Below, in pieces: positions 1 through 8,420 of a DNA stretch of 15,896 bases (positions are counted from its first letter, which is position 1; each line of letters opens with the position of its first letter). Under the pieces are notes generated by a model. It saw nothing but the letters and a program-made list of their open reading frames with translations. It made no database searches and was not told where the DNA came from. The stretch comes from Leptospiraceae bacterium (GTDB lineage: Bacteria > Spirochaetota > Leptospiria > Turneriellales > Turneriellaceae). The translations under genes and the position numbers were made by a program. Where the stretch lies: positions 1 through 15,896 of the forward strand of contig JAEUSA010000182.1 of assembly GCA_016788945.1 (NCBI GenBank), read 5' to 3'.

Positions 1-274
1 AATGGGGTGGCGCCAACTGTAGCGGAAAATTGCGCGTATCGAACGGACGTTCGATGCCGGCAAACGCGGTACGGTCACCAAACCAAGCAAACGGTGCATG
101 AAAATAGCGGGTAATGCCATGCCGTTTCAGCTCGGTATCGATCATCTGCGCAGCGTCGCGCTCCGTATCGCCGGTCTTGAGGTTTTTCGCGACTTCGACC
201 ACCGCATCGTATGCAATACGTTGGCATTCCTTAAAATTTGCGAGGTCGGTTTCGGTGTAGTATTCCTTCGACAT
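1..274 (-). CDS. M24-family metallopeptidase, N-terminal part (cut by window edge)
   Basis: The reverse strand reads open from an ATG at 274 to the window edge, giving 91 residues that begin MSKEYYTETDLANFKECQRI. The pattern of an A-x(2)-I-A-Y helix, then K-T-G-D-T-E-R-D (residues 33-40), then H-A-P-F-A-W-F-G-D-R-T-A-F (59-71), is typical of the pita-bread (M24) fold of methionine and Xaa-Pro aminopeptidases, where the P-G-x-T-E turn and the P-F-x-x-x-G-x-R strand precede the metal ligands. Those ligands (D, D, H, E, E) lie beyond the edge, so activity cannot be judged. A second in-frame ATG at 289 would add five residues; neither start has a clear ribosome binding site. The gene is divergent from the gene at 448. 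It could equally be a creatinase-like non-peptidase member of the fold. Confidence 0.72.
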   Translation of the reverse strand, partial: MSKEYYTETDLANFKECQRIAYDAVVEVAKNLKTGDTERDAAQMIDTELKRHGITRYFHAPFAWFGDRTAFAGIERPFDTRNFPLQLAPPH

Positions 275-341
275 ACGACATCGGGTCATTGTTGAACAAA
301 GCGTCAACTTATTTTTATGCATCGCACCATTGATGGTTGAA

Positions 342-388
342 TCGTTATGATCTTTCGGGTCGCTTTGCGACCCGAAAGATCATAACGA
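342..388. repeat. Perfect 47-base inverted repeat (22-bp arms, 3-base loop) in a divergent spacer
   Basis: The arm at 342-363 (TCGTTATGATCTTTCGGGTC then GC) is matched base for base by its reverse complement at 367-388, around a TTT loop at 364-366. There is no mismatch. It lies between the divergent starts at 274 and 448. As RNA it would form a very stable hairpin on either strand, but no T-run follows on either side, so it is not a standard intrinsic terminator, and a terminator between divergent genes is not expected. It could be a 5'-leader structure of the downstream gene, a regulator binding site, or a copy of a dispersed palindromic element. Confidence 0.9.
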
Positions 389-447
389 CTTCTTCTAAGT
401 GGGAATTGCTTGCCGGGCGAGCACTGCTTTTACCTGTGTGAAGGACC

Positions 448-2811
448 ATGCTCGGCCTTGAAGCGTATCTATCTGTCGCTGTGCTTACCCTACTGATTGT
501 TACTTCGGTGCTTTATACACTGTATTTGCGCTTCTTGCCGCTGCGCTACGTGTTTTACGGTTTTCGCATCGCTCTCACCGGACTCGGTAAAGAAGATGAA
601 GGTTCAACGATTCCCAAAACACAACGTGCGGGTGAAATCAATAATCTGCGTGCCATGTTTCTTGCCGGCAGTATTCAGGCCAACACCGCCGTTCTGCTCG
701 GTATTCCTGTCATTGTACTCTGGGGTGGCGCCGCGTCTTTAGTGTGGGTGGCACTTTTTGGTATCCTGTTGGGCACGCTGCGTTTTGCCTCAGGCACTCT
801 CGCCGTGCGGTACCGTGAAAAGCGTGAGCACGAATTTCTCGGCGGCGCACGCGAAATCATTACCACAACATTCTGGGGAAAAACCGGCGGCATGCTCTAT
901 GCATTTCTCGCCATTGCCGTCTGTATTGTCTGGGGGGCCACCGCGCAGGCCGACCTCTGGCAGAAATTCTATGTGAATCCCGACAAAGTAAGCCAACCGT
1001 TGAAACTTGGCGAGCATCTCTTTTCGAGCGCATGGGCGCCCACTTTCATCGTGCTCACAGGCTTCTTGCTCAGTCTGGGCAGCCTGCGCCGCATCGGACG
1101 CATCGCCGCGTTTATTACTCCGATTGTGACGACGTTGTTGTTGATTCTGGCAATTTATATCATTGCGCAAAACAGTGCCAAAGCTTCGCTTTTTCTTTCT
1201 CAGGCATTCTCACAGGCACTCAATTTCAAAAGCCTCGCCGCGGGCATTGTCACTTCAATTCTCGTGTTTAAGTGCGCAGTCTTCGCAGGCATTGTTGCCC
1301 CCGAAGAGTCGACCGGTATTTCGTCTGCGGTTACCGCAGCATCGGTCAACGACTATGCGGTGAAACAGGGCCTCGTCTCGATGTCCACCGCGCTGTTCTA
1401 TACCACCATTTTTATTCCGCTGCTCTGCCTCGCGTATGCAGTCGGCATGCCCGAAGTGAAAGGCGCCGATATGGCGATTGGCGGTGTCAAATCGCTGCTT
1501 GCGCCCACACCCGCGGCGGCGAGTGAAATTTTGCGCCAGGTGCAATATTCACTCGCCCACATCTTTTCTGGTTCGCTCGGCCGCGGCGGATTTCTCATTA
1601 TCGCCCTGTCGGCGTTTGCTCTCGGCGCGATCGCCGCTGCAGTGTGGATTGTGATTCTGGAACGCCTGCTTTCTTCGCTCGGTCTACGCGGAGCGATCTG
1701 GCCCGCGCGTATTGTATTCGTCGCCGCATTTGCGCTCTCTCCACAATTTTCCAATTTGTCTGACAAAGTTCTGGTCTCGTCGGTGCTCTTTTCGCTGATT
1801 GCGATGATTTTTCTCACCGCCCTGCTCACCAAGCTGCGCGAAGTGCGCCTGCTCGCGCGTGAATATTTCGAATTATACCCACATAAGCATGACCTCGCGG
1901 TAAAATTTTATGTGCTGCTGCTGACGCTGCTGCCCAAAAATATGGTATCCAAATTGAACGGATTTCTTGCGGGCCTGCGCCTGCCCCGTTTCATGATGAC
2001 GCCGATCGTGCTTGCCTTCGCCCGCATTTACAAAATCAATATCCAAGAAGCCGAGCTCGAAATTCGCGACTATGAGTCGCTGAACAAATTCTTCACCCGG
2101 GCGCTCAAAAACGGCTCGCGCCTGATCGACCAAAAAGAGACTGTGATCGTATCACCGGTCGACGGCCGGCTGTTGGTCTCCGGTAGCCTTGAGAAAGGCC
2201 AGCTGCTGCAAAGTAAGGGTATGGAATCTTCGCTGCAAAACCTCTTGGGCAATAACCGCTTCTACAAACAGTTCTTAGGCGGCCACTACATGACCATCTA
2301 CCTTTCGCCGCAAGATTATCATCGAATCCATTCGCCCGTCGAGGGCCGCATTCTCGGCTATTATTATCAGCCGGGAAAACTATTTCCCGTAAACAATCTT
2401 GCGGTCAATTCGATCAACCAGTTGTTCTCGAAGAATGAACGTCTCATTACCTATATCCAGAGCGATCGGGGCCTTGTGGCGCTCATCAAGGTGGGTGCCA
2501 CTTCGGTAGGCAAAATCCGTGTGACGTATGATCCGAATATTGCCACCAACCGCTGGATTCGCCTTGCCAAAGAACATATGTATGATGAAGAGATCTTTAT
2601 TCGCAAGGGCGCCGAGCTCGGTCGCTTCGAGATGGGCTCAACCGTGATGCTGCTGTTTGAAAAAGACACCGTCGAGTTGCTAGATTTCGAGGAAAAACAG
2701 AAGATGTTATTAGGGCAGCCGATCGCCTTGTTTACCGGCAACTCGGGCACAGGCAGCAAAAAAGCAATAAAACCAAGTGCAAAAGCCGCCGCTAAAAAGG
2801 AGAGGTCATGA
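448..2811 (+). CDS. psd: Fusion: AGCS (alanine/glycine:cation symporter)-like membrane domain + phosphatidylserine decarboxylase
   Basis: A 787-residue protein in two parts. Residues 1 to about 470 hold roughly ten or eleven hydrophobic helices resembling the AGCS amino-acid:sodium symporters: the opening helix followed by L-Y-L-R-F-x-x-L-R (25-33), the segment L-R-F-A-S-G-T-L-A-V-R-Y-R-E-K (111-125) then G-G-A (132-134), and E-E-S-T-G (286-290) with V-K-Q-G-L-V (305-310). Residues about 497-765 are a complete phosphatidylserine decarboxylase, which converts PS to phosphatidylethanolamine at the inner membrane. Seen there are S-P-V-D-G (D572), Y-L-S-P-Q-D-Y-H-R-I-H (H625, H628) and the self-cleavage site M-G-S-T (G730-S731), which yields the pyruvoyl group. 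PSD alone is usually about 290 residues, so about 490 residues are extra. AAGGA lies only two bases before the ATG. The stop overlaps the proC start (ATGA). The decarboxylase call is secure; transport by the membrane part is doubtful. Confidence 0.9.
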   Translation: MLGLEAYLSVAVLTLLIVTSVLYTLYLRFLPLRYVFYGFRIALTGLGKEDEGSTIPKTQRAGEINNLRAMFLAGSIQANTAVLLGIPVIVLWGGAASLVWVALFGILLGTLRFASGTLAVRYREKREHEFLGGAREIITTTFWGKTGGMLYAFLAIAVCIVWGATAQADLWQKFYVNPDKVSQPLKLGEHLFSSAWAPTFIVLTGFLLSLGSLRRIGRIAAFITPIVTTLLLILAIYIIAQNSAKASLFLSQAFSQALNFKSLAAGIVTSILVFKCAVFAGIVAPEESTGISSAVTAASVNDYAVKQGLVSMSTALFYTTIFIPLLCLAYAVGMPEVKGADMAIGGVKSLLAPTPAAASEILRQVQYSLAHIFSGSLGRGGFLIIALSAFALGAIAAAVWIVILERLLSSLGLRGAIWPARIVFVAAFALSPQFSNLSDKVLVSSVLFSLIAMIFLTALLTKLREVRLLAREYFELYPHKHDLAVKFYVLLLTLLPKNMVSKLNGFLAGLRLPRFMMTPIVLAFARIYKINIQEAELEIRDYESLNKFFTRALKNGSRLIDQKETVIVSPVDGRLLVSGSLEKGQLLQSKGMESSLQNLLGNNRFYKQFLGGHYMTIYLSPQDYHRIHSPVEGRILGYYYQPGKLFPVNNLAVNSINQLFSKNERLITYIQSDRGLVALIKVGATSVGKIRVTYDPNIATNRWIRLAKEHMYDEEIFIRKGAELGRFEMGSTVMLLFEKDTVELLDFEEKQKMLLGQPIALFTGNSGTGSKKAIKPSAKAAAKKERS
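2797..2802 (+). promoter_or_regulatory. Strong Shine-Dalgarno site of proC
   Basis: AAGGAG sits five bases before the ATG at 2808, inside the last codons of the upstream fusion gene. It fixes the proC start. With the ATGA stop/start overlap it points to translational coupling. It is the clearest ribosome binding site in the first gene run. Confidence 0.75.
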
Positions 2812-3620
2812 AACTCGGTATTGTCGGTCTGGGTAAAATGGGTTCGGCCCTCGCTCAGGGGTTATCGGGCAAATATGAGATTATCGGTTTTGAAAAAAGC
2901 GAAGAAGTTGCCAAGTCGCTCAAGCCCTCGCTGACGAAAAAAATCCAGATCGCGCCTTCACTCGAATCTCTGTTTGTCCGATCAGATACGGTAATCATCG
3001 CAGTCAAACCGGCGCAGGTAAGCGAAGTTGTCGCACAGGCCTCGGATCATCGCTTGCTGATCAGCATTGCCGCCGGGGTGTCACTGAAGACTCTCGACGC
3101 CGCGCGAAAAGAGAACGGGCCGACAATCCGCGCGATGCCCAATACCCCGCTCGTCATCAAACGCGGCATTACCGCGTTCACCGGCAACAAATTTTGCACC
3201 GATGAAGATATTCAGCTCGCGCGCGAGATTTTTGAAGCAACCGGCGATGCGCTCTACCTCGAACAGGAAAAACTTCTCCATGCGGTTACCGGGCTTTCGG
3301 GCTCGGGCCCCGCGTATGTGTATCTGTTCTTGCAGAACCTCGAAGATGCGGGTGTGCTGTTAGGGTTAAGTCGCGCCGATAGCAGGCAACTGGCGATTCA
3401 AACCGTGCTGGGTTCTGCCGAACTCGTACGGCAATCGCACAGCGCACCGCAAGATCTGATCCATGACGTCACCTCACCCGGCGGTACCACGGCAGTGGCA
3501 CTCAAATCTCTGCACCGGCACGGCTTTCCCAATGCGGTGCTTGAAGCCGTGACCGCCGCAACGCGCCGTTCGGTCGAACTCGCGGCCGAAGCTGCGGCCA
3601 AAACGCAGGCCCACGAATAG
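2808..3620 (+). CDS. proC: Pyrroline-5-carboxylate reductase
   Basis: This cytosolic enzyme reduces 1-pyrroline-5-carboxylate to proline with NAD(P)H, the last step of proline synthesis. The 270 residues match the usual family length and show all its landmarks in order: the Rossmann motif G-L-G-K-M-G (7-12), A-V-K-P (65-68), S-I-A-A-G-V-S-L (86-93), R-A-M-P-N-T-P (108-114), T-G-L-S-G-S-G-P-A-Y (161-170) and V-T-S-P-G-G-T-T-A-V-A-L (221-232) in the dimerising helical domain. The start is set by a good AAGGAG site and by an ATGA overlap with the preceding fusion gene. The next gene follows after four bases. No key residue is missing. Confidence 0.96.
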   Translation: MKLGIVGLGKMGSALAQGLSGKYEIIGFEKSEEVAKSLKPSLTKKIQIAPSLESLFVRSDTVIIAVKPAQVSEVVAQASDHRLLISIAAGVSLKTLDAARKENGPTIRAMPNTPLVIKRGITAFTGNKFCTDEDIQLAREIFEATGDALYLEQEKLLHAVTGLSGSGPAYVYLFLQNLEDAGVLLGLSRADSRQLAIQTVLGSAELVRQSHSAPQDLIHDVTSPGGTTAVALKSLHRHGFPNAVLEAVTAATRRSVELAAEAAAKTQAHE

Positions 3621-3624
3621 CGGC

Positions 3625-4569
3625 ATGCCGCGCCCGGCACGGCTGAGCGAAACGGAAATACTGGACCTGATTGCCAATCTGCGCTGTTCACGGCGTAACC
3701 GCATCCAAGGCGATGATATCGCTGTCTTTAGAGGATCGCGGAATGTCTATGCAGCAAGCGACGCTCTGATCGAAGGGGTGCATTTTAAGCACGGTTGGTT
3801 ATCTCCCGCTGATATCGCCTACAAACTGTTCGCCCGCAATTGGTCCGATTTTTTATGTAAGGGCATCAGACCATCGGCTGCATTGCTCAACCTCTCTCTA
3901 CGTACCGCATCGGCGCGGCATGAGTTTGTCGCAGCGTTTCTGCGCCGCCTCGATACACTTTTCCACACGCATGGGCTGACGCTGATTGGTGGCGATACGG
4001 CGCGTTCGCCGCACGATCATTTTTCCCTGACGTTTCTCGGCACGGCCGGCAAATTCATCGGTCGGCGATCGCGCTCGATCAAACGCGGTGATCTGATTGT
4101 ACAATTGGGGTATGTCGGCGGCAGCACGGCGGTCGTGGACAAACTCCTCAAAAAATTGCCATGCAGCGAAAAAGAAATGCGCTTTTTTCGTGCGCCGCAA
4201 ATTTTCACAGCTTTACCTCATTCAGGCCATCTCAAAGCGACCATCGACCAGAGCGATTCGGTCATGAAATCACTATCACTTCTCGCACAGAACAACGATG
4301 CCGGGCTGACACTCGAAATCTCCAAATTGCAGCTGTCGCGACCCGATTTACGGCGCCATAAGGATTTTCCGGCCAATGTGTTAGGTGCCGCAGAAGACCT
4401 TGCCGTCTTCGCGATCGCCGACGCCAGATTGCCCCTGCCGCGCGGCAGTGCGGCTTTTCGCGCTGTCGGCTTCGTAGATTCCATCCACCAGCGGAAAGCA
4501 CGCGTGACTTACATCTTGAACGGTCACCCGATAAAACCGCCTGCCGATGGCTTCGAACACTTCGCCTGA
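3625..4569 (+). CDS. thiL: Thiamine-monophosphate kinase (ThiL-like)
   Basis: ThiL phosphorylates thiamine monophosphate to thiamine diphosphate using ATP. The 314 residues are near the family length and carry its signature acidic clusters: G-D-D (29-31), S-D-A-L-I-E-G-V-H-F (45-54), N-W-S-D (72-75), G-G-D-T (122-125), G-Y-V-G-G-S (162-167), I-D-Q-S-D-S (207-212) and A-E-D (256-258). The sequence is a divergent member: the usual S-D-G near the C-terminal third reads S-D-S, and the usual G-G-E-D-Y reads A-A-E-D-L. The magnesium/nucleotide-binding aspartates expected from the family are still present. The start codon has only a weak upstream site. Its last 23 bases overlap trmL, and no other thiamine gene is nearby. 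A related AIR-synthase-fold kinase is possible but less likely. Confidence 0.86.
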   Translation: MPRPARLSETEILDLIANLRCSRRNRIQGDDIAVFRGSRNVYAASDALIEGVHFKHGWLSPADIAYKLFARNWSDFLCKGIRPSAALLNLSLRTASARHEFVAAFLRRLDTLFHTHGLTLIGGDTARSPHDHFSLTFLGTAGKFIGRRSRSIKRGDLIVQLGYVGGSTAVVDKLLKKLPCSEKEMRFFRAPQIFTALPHSGHLKATIDQSDSVMKSLSLLAQNNDAGLTLEISKLQLSRPDLRRHKDFPANVLGAAEDLAVFAIADARLPLPRGSAAFRAVGFVDSIHQRKARVTYILNGHPIKPPADGFEHFA

Positions 4570-5077
4570 AATCACCGGACCGACGGTCGTCTTACACCGA
4601 CCCCAGATACCGCAGAACACGGGCAATATTTCGCGCCTGTGCGTCGCGATAGAAAGCCCGTTGGTCATTACCGGCAAAGCCGGCTTTGATTTTTCTGCGG
4701 CTGCCGTCAGGCGCGCGGGGCTCGACCATTGGGAGCACCTCGTTTTCCAACACTATGCCCGGTTTAAAGATTTTTACCGTTTGCACTCCGCGCATCGCCT
4801 CATTGCTATAACCAAAGCCGGCAAATTTTCGGTACTCGATTTTGATTTCTCAGCCGGCGATATATTGCTGTTCGGCAATGAAACGATGGGCCTGCCACCA
4901 GCACTGCTGAAGCGCGTCAGCGCCACCGTGCAGATACCGATGTGGGGCCCGGTGCGCAGCCTCAATCTTTCGAACAGTGTCGCGATCACCGTTTACGAAT
5001 ACCTGCGCCGTGTCTACGGCAGTGCGCTGAAAGGCCAGGAATATCAGCGAACGTATTACCGGGGGCCCCATGGCTAA
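4547..5077 (+). CDS. trmL: tRNA (cytidine/uridine-34-2'-O)-methyltransferase, TrmL type
   Basis: A single-domain SPOUT (SpoU) methyltransferase of 176 residues, close to E. coli TrmL, which uses S-adenosylmethionine to methylate the wobble ribose of tRNA-Leu isoacceptors. The three knot motifs are intact: P-Q-I-P-Q-N-T-G-N-I-S-R (19-30), L-L-F-G-N-E-T-M-G-L-P (107-117) and I-P-M followed by V-R-S-L-N-L-S-N-S-V-A (130-146), ending in an aliphatic V-Y-E-Y helix. The P-Q-I-P-Q-N-T-G-N motif and short length separate it from larger SpoU enzymes such as TrmH or RlmB. It overlaps thiL by 23 bases and mfd by 8, so it is translated from within the previous gene. No good ribosome binding site is visible, which fits coupling. 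The exact tRNA substrate is inferred from the family. Confidence 0.93.
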   Translation: MASNTSPEITGPTVVLHRPQIPQNTGNISRLCVAIESPLVITGKAGFDFSAAAVRRAGLDHWEHLVFQHYARFKDFYRLHSAHRLIAITKAGKFSVLDFDFSAGDILLFGNETMGLPPALLKRVSATVQIPMWGPVRSLNLSNSVAITVYEYLRRVYGSALKGQEYQRTYYRGPHG

Positions 5078-8000
5078 AGCCACTCTGCTGCCCGAAGCCC
5101 TGCGCCGATCGCTGCACGGCGCACTGAATGCCCTAACGGGAAAAAAAGAAATCCCTGCTTTAACGCGCGGTGTAATGCCGCTGCTTGCGCATGAATATGC
5201 TCTCGCCGCCGCACCCAAGCGCACTTTGTGGATTGTCGCCGATGACAATACTGCGCTCGAATGGTTGCGCGCGTTTACTTCGCTGCGGCAAGTCGATAGC
5301 CGCCGTTTTGAAAGCGCCGCGCTCGTATCGTGGGGTGTGATTCCCTATAGTTATGCCGCCGCCGATAAAGAAAAGGAATACCAGCGGACGCGCGCCGAAT
5401 TTTTGATCTTGTCCGGTGCACCCTGTACCATTATCGCGTCGGTAGAAGGGCTGAGCCAGTTCATTGCCACCGATGGCGATTCAGTAGCGGGTGGCGGCAT
5501 GCTGCTGCGATCGGGGTCACGTGTCGCGCGCAACGAACTCACCGGATTTTTAGGTTCGGGCGGCTACACGCATGCGACCCCCGTCAGCAAACCCGGTGAA
5601 TTCTGCGTCAAAGGCAGCGTCGTCGATGTGTTTCCGCCCGACCTTGACTATCCGGTGCGGATGGATTTCTTCGGCGACGACATCGAAAATATTAAGGCGT
5701 TCTCTCACGAAACGCAGCGCAGCCTGCATACGCTGAGCGAAGTGCGGCTGCAGCCGCTGCGCGTGGCAACCCATCATCTGACCGAACGCGTCACCGCGCT
5801 CGCGGCAGAACTTTCTACCACCCGTGAAGAATTACCGCCGATTCTGGAAAGCGCGGGGGCGAACCTCGCGGGTTATGCCGACGTTTATCCGAAGTTGCGT
5901 GCGGTAAAATCCATCGTCGCGCTGTGGAATGACGAAGTACTCCTGTGCGATCCCGAAGCCGCGATCGCGCGCCTGACCACGATCTCCCAAGAGCGCCAAT
6001 ACCTGTTCGAAAAAGGCGAGGGTCGCTATCGACTGAAGCCCGATGAGCTGTATCCGCCGCGCGAGAGCGCGGAGAAATTTTTGCTCGGCGCGCGCGCGGT
6101 GGCAATGACCGATCAGGGTGAAGCGCAACGTTTCGGCGGCAGGCTGGGCCTGCTCAAAGAGAAACTCGATGAGGATAACTCACGAACCTACCTCTTTCTC
6201 ATTGAATCAGAAGGCCAGCGCGAACGCCTCTCGGCGGCACTCGACAGCCGGGCGGCGACGGTTATACCGGTATACTATCCGCATGGTTTTGAAACCGACA
6301 CGGTCACGGTTCTCACCGAAAACGATGTCTTCGGCCGGGTGGTGAAGAAGTATGCTGCCGACAAGGCGATCAGCCGCATTCTCGAAAGCTACACCGACCT
6401 CAAAGAAGGTGACTACGTCGTCCATGTCAACTATGGCATCGGGCGTTTTGCCGCACTCAAGCGCATGCGCGTGCAGGCCAATGACCGTGATTTTCTCGAG
6501 CTGCATTTTGCCGAGGGAGACAAACTGTTCGTCCCTCTCGACCAGCTGAACCTCGTTCACAAATATATCGGCTCCACCGAAAACCCGCGGCTCGATTTTC
6601 TCGGCAAAAAATCGTCATGGGCAAAAACCCGGGCACGCGTCAAACGCCTCGTCGATTCAATCGCGCAGGAACTCATCGAACTCTACGCACAGCGCCTTGA
6701 GCAGAAGGGTTTCGCCTTCGGCCCCGACAGCAGCTTTCAGCACGACTTTGAAGCCGCGTTCCCGTTTACAGAGACTGAACACCAATTAGAGGCGATCCAC
6801 GCGATAAAACAAGACATGGAATCGGAAAAACCCATGGACCGCTTGGTGTGCGGCGACGTCGGTTTCGGCAAGACCGAGGTGGCAATCAGGGCTGCGTTCA
6901 AGGCAGCGATGGCAGGCAAGCAAGTCGCCATTCTCTGTCCGACAACGATTCTCGCGTTCCAGCATTTCCGCAGTTTTTCGAAACGTTTCGCGGACTATCC
7001 GGTAAAGATCGATTTTATCAGCCGGTTTCGCACCGCGAGTGAAGCAAACGAAATCAAACAAAAACTAGCCGACGGCAAAATCGATATCGTTATCGGCACG
7101 CATGCGCTGCTCTCTGACGACGTGCGCTATAAATCGCTCGGTCTTTTGATTATTGATGAAGAACAACGTTTCGGCGTCTCTCACAAGGAGAAACTCAAGC
7201 GCCTGAAACACAACCTCGATTGCCTCGCGCTGACTGCGACGCCGATACCGCGCACTCTGCATATGTCACTCGCGGGCATTCGTGATCTTTCGATCATCGA
7301 AACTCCCCCCGCCGACCGCCGCAAGATTGAAACCCACGTGCTTGCCGAAAATGAAGAACTGCTGGCACTCGCGCTCAAACACGAGCTTTCGCGCGGCGGT
7401 CAAGTTTATGTGCTGCATAATAAGGTAAAAACGATTGAAGCGCAGGCGAGCCGACTGCGGGCTCTCGCACCGACCGCGCGTATTGCTATTTTGCACGGGC
7501 AAATGCCCGAAAGTGACATTGAAGAGATTATGGTCGACTTTTACCAGCACGCCTATGATATTCTGGTCAGTACAACCATTATCGAATCGGGAATCGATAT
7601 ACCGAACGTCAATACGCTGATCGTGCTGTCGGCGCATGAATTCGGCTTAGGTCAGCTCTATCAGCTGAAGGGTCGCGTCGGCCGATCAGACCGACAGGCG
7701 TATGCGTACTTTTTTTATCCGCACGAGGGTACGGCAACACTCAACGGTGACGCGGAGCGCAGGCTCGAGGTGCTCGCCGAATATGACGACCTCGGTTCGG
7801 GTTTCCGCATTGCAATGAAAGATCTCGAAATTCGCGGCGCAGGCAACCTGCTCGGTAAAGAACAGAGCGGCGAAATTATGGAGATCGGCTTCGAACTGTA
7901 TTCGCAGATGCTGAACGACAAAATTATGGAGCTGCGCGGACAGGCCCGCGTCAGCGACGATTTCAATTGTACGCTGCTCTTACCGTGCGACTGGTATTTT

Positions 8001-8420
8001 CCCGACGAATATATCGCCGATACCAAAGAAAAAATGGACTTCTATAAGTCGTTTTCTGCCGCGCAGAGCCTCGCCGAATTCCACGAGGTGCGCGAGGCTC
8101 TGCTTGACCGATTCGGAAAACCGCCGGAAATGGTGGAACTCATGCTGCTCTTTGAAGAGATACGCCATCTCGCCAACCAGCTGCGACTGGAGAAAATTGC
8201 CATTCAGCCCGCCGCCGACGGTGAACCGGCGACTCCCTACTTCATCGTTGCGGGCGACCACAGGCTCGATATGCAGCGTATTTCAGAGTTGCTGACGCGT
8301 GACAAAAGGGTAAGGCTCGATGCGGCGGATGCCAAACGCATCAACCTCAATATTGCCGTTGAGCCGGTGTTCTCGCTGTTCCGCGAACTGCGCGCAATCT
8401 TGCGCCACCTCTGCGGATAA
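5070..8420 (+). CDS. mfd: Transcription-repair coupling factor
   Basis: Mfd removes RNA polymerase stalled at DNA lesions and recruits UvrA for nucleotide excision repair. The 1116 residues are close to the E. coli length (1148). Visible in order are an N-terminal UvrB-like region (about 30-300) including E-Y-Q-R-T-R and [15 protein letters not shown] (176-190); the RNA-polymerase-interacting domain (about 443-505) with [14 protein letters not shown]; and a RecG-like superfamily 2 translocase with Walker A G-D-V-G-F-G-K-T (595-602), D-E-E-Q-R-F-G-V (696-703), T-A-T-P-I-P-R-T-L (722-730), [10 protein letters not shown] (837-846) and Q-L-K-G-R-V-G-R (865-872). A C-terminal TRCF domain follows from about 970. 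Nothing appears missing. It overlaps trmL by eight bases and abuts the kinase gene directly. Confidence 0.98.
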   Translation: MAKATLLPEALRRSLHGALNALTGKKEIPALTRGVMPLLAHEYALAAAPKRTLWIVADDNTALEWLRAFTSLRQVDSRRFESAALVSWGVIPYSYAAADKEKEYQRTRAEFLILSGAPCTIIASVEGLSQFIATDGDSVAGGGMLLRSGSRVARNELTGFLGSGGYTHATPVSKPGEFCVKGSVVDVFPPDLDYPVRMDFFGDDIENIKAFSHETQRSLHTLSEVRLQPLRVATHHLTERVTALAAELSTTREELPPILESAGANLAGYADVYPKLRAVKSIVALWNDEVLLCDPEAAIARLTTISQERQYLFEKGEGRYRLKPDELYPPRESAEKFLLGARAVAMTDQGEAQRFGGRLGLLKEKLDEDNSRTYLFLIESEGQRERLSAALDSRAATVIPVYYPHGFETDTVTVLTENDVFGRVVKKYAADKAISRILESYTDLKEGDYVVHVNYGIGRFAALKRMRVQANDRDFLELHFAEGDKLFVPLDQLNLVHKYIGSTENPRLDFLGKKSSWAKTRARVKRLVDSIAQELIELYAQRLEQKGFAFGPDSSFQHDFEAAFPFTETEHQLEAIHAIKQDMESEKPMDRLVCGDVGFGKTEVAIRAAFKAAMAGKQVAILCPTTILAFQHFRSFSKRFADYPVKIDFISRFRTASEANEIKQKLADGKIDIVIGTHALLSDDVRYKSLGLLIIDEEQRFGVSHKEKLKRLKHNLDCLALTATPIPRTLHMSLAGIRDLSIIETPPADRRKIETHVLAENEELLALALKHELSRGGQVYVLHNKVKTIEAQASRLRALAPTARIAILHGQMPESDIEEIMVDFYQHAYDILVSTTIIESGIDIPNVNTLIVLSAHEFGLGQLYQLKGRVGRSDRQAYAYFFYPHEGTATLNGDAERRLEVLAEYDDLGSGFRIAMKDLEIRGAGNLLGKEQSGEIMEIGFELYSQMLNDKIMELRGQARVSDDFNCTLLLPCDWYFPDEYIADTKEKMDFYKSFSAAQSLAEFHEVREALLDRFGKPPEMVELMLLFEEIRHLANQLRLEKIAIQPAADGEPATPYFIVAGDHRLDMQRISELLTRDKRVRLDAADAKRINLNIAVEPVFSLFRELRAILRHLCG

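Noticed and set aside
98..295. Plus-strand 65-codon open frame
   Set aside because: It is antisense to the M24 peptidase, whose reverse-strand translation is far more protein-like.
302..307. TTGACG on the minus strand as a -35 box for the M24 gene
   Set aside because: No -10-like hexamer lies 16-18 bases downstream.
326..337. Short palindrome ACCATTGATGGT in the divergent spacer
   Set aside because: Five-base arms are common by chance, and it is dwarfed by the adjacent 22-bp hairpin.
406..434. Possible promoter TTGCTT-17-TTTACC before the fusion gene
   Set aside because: The second hexamer matches only half the consensus and would start transcription a few bases before the ATG.
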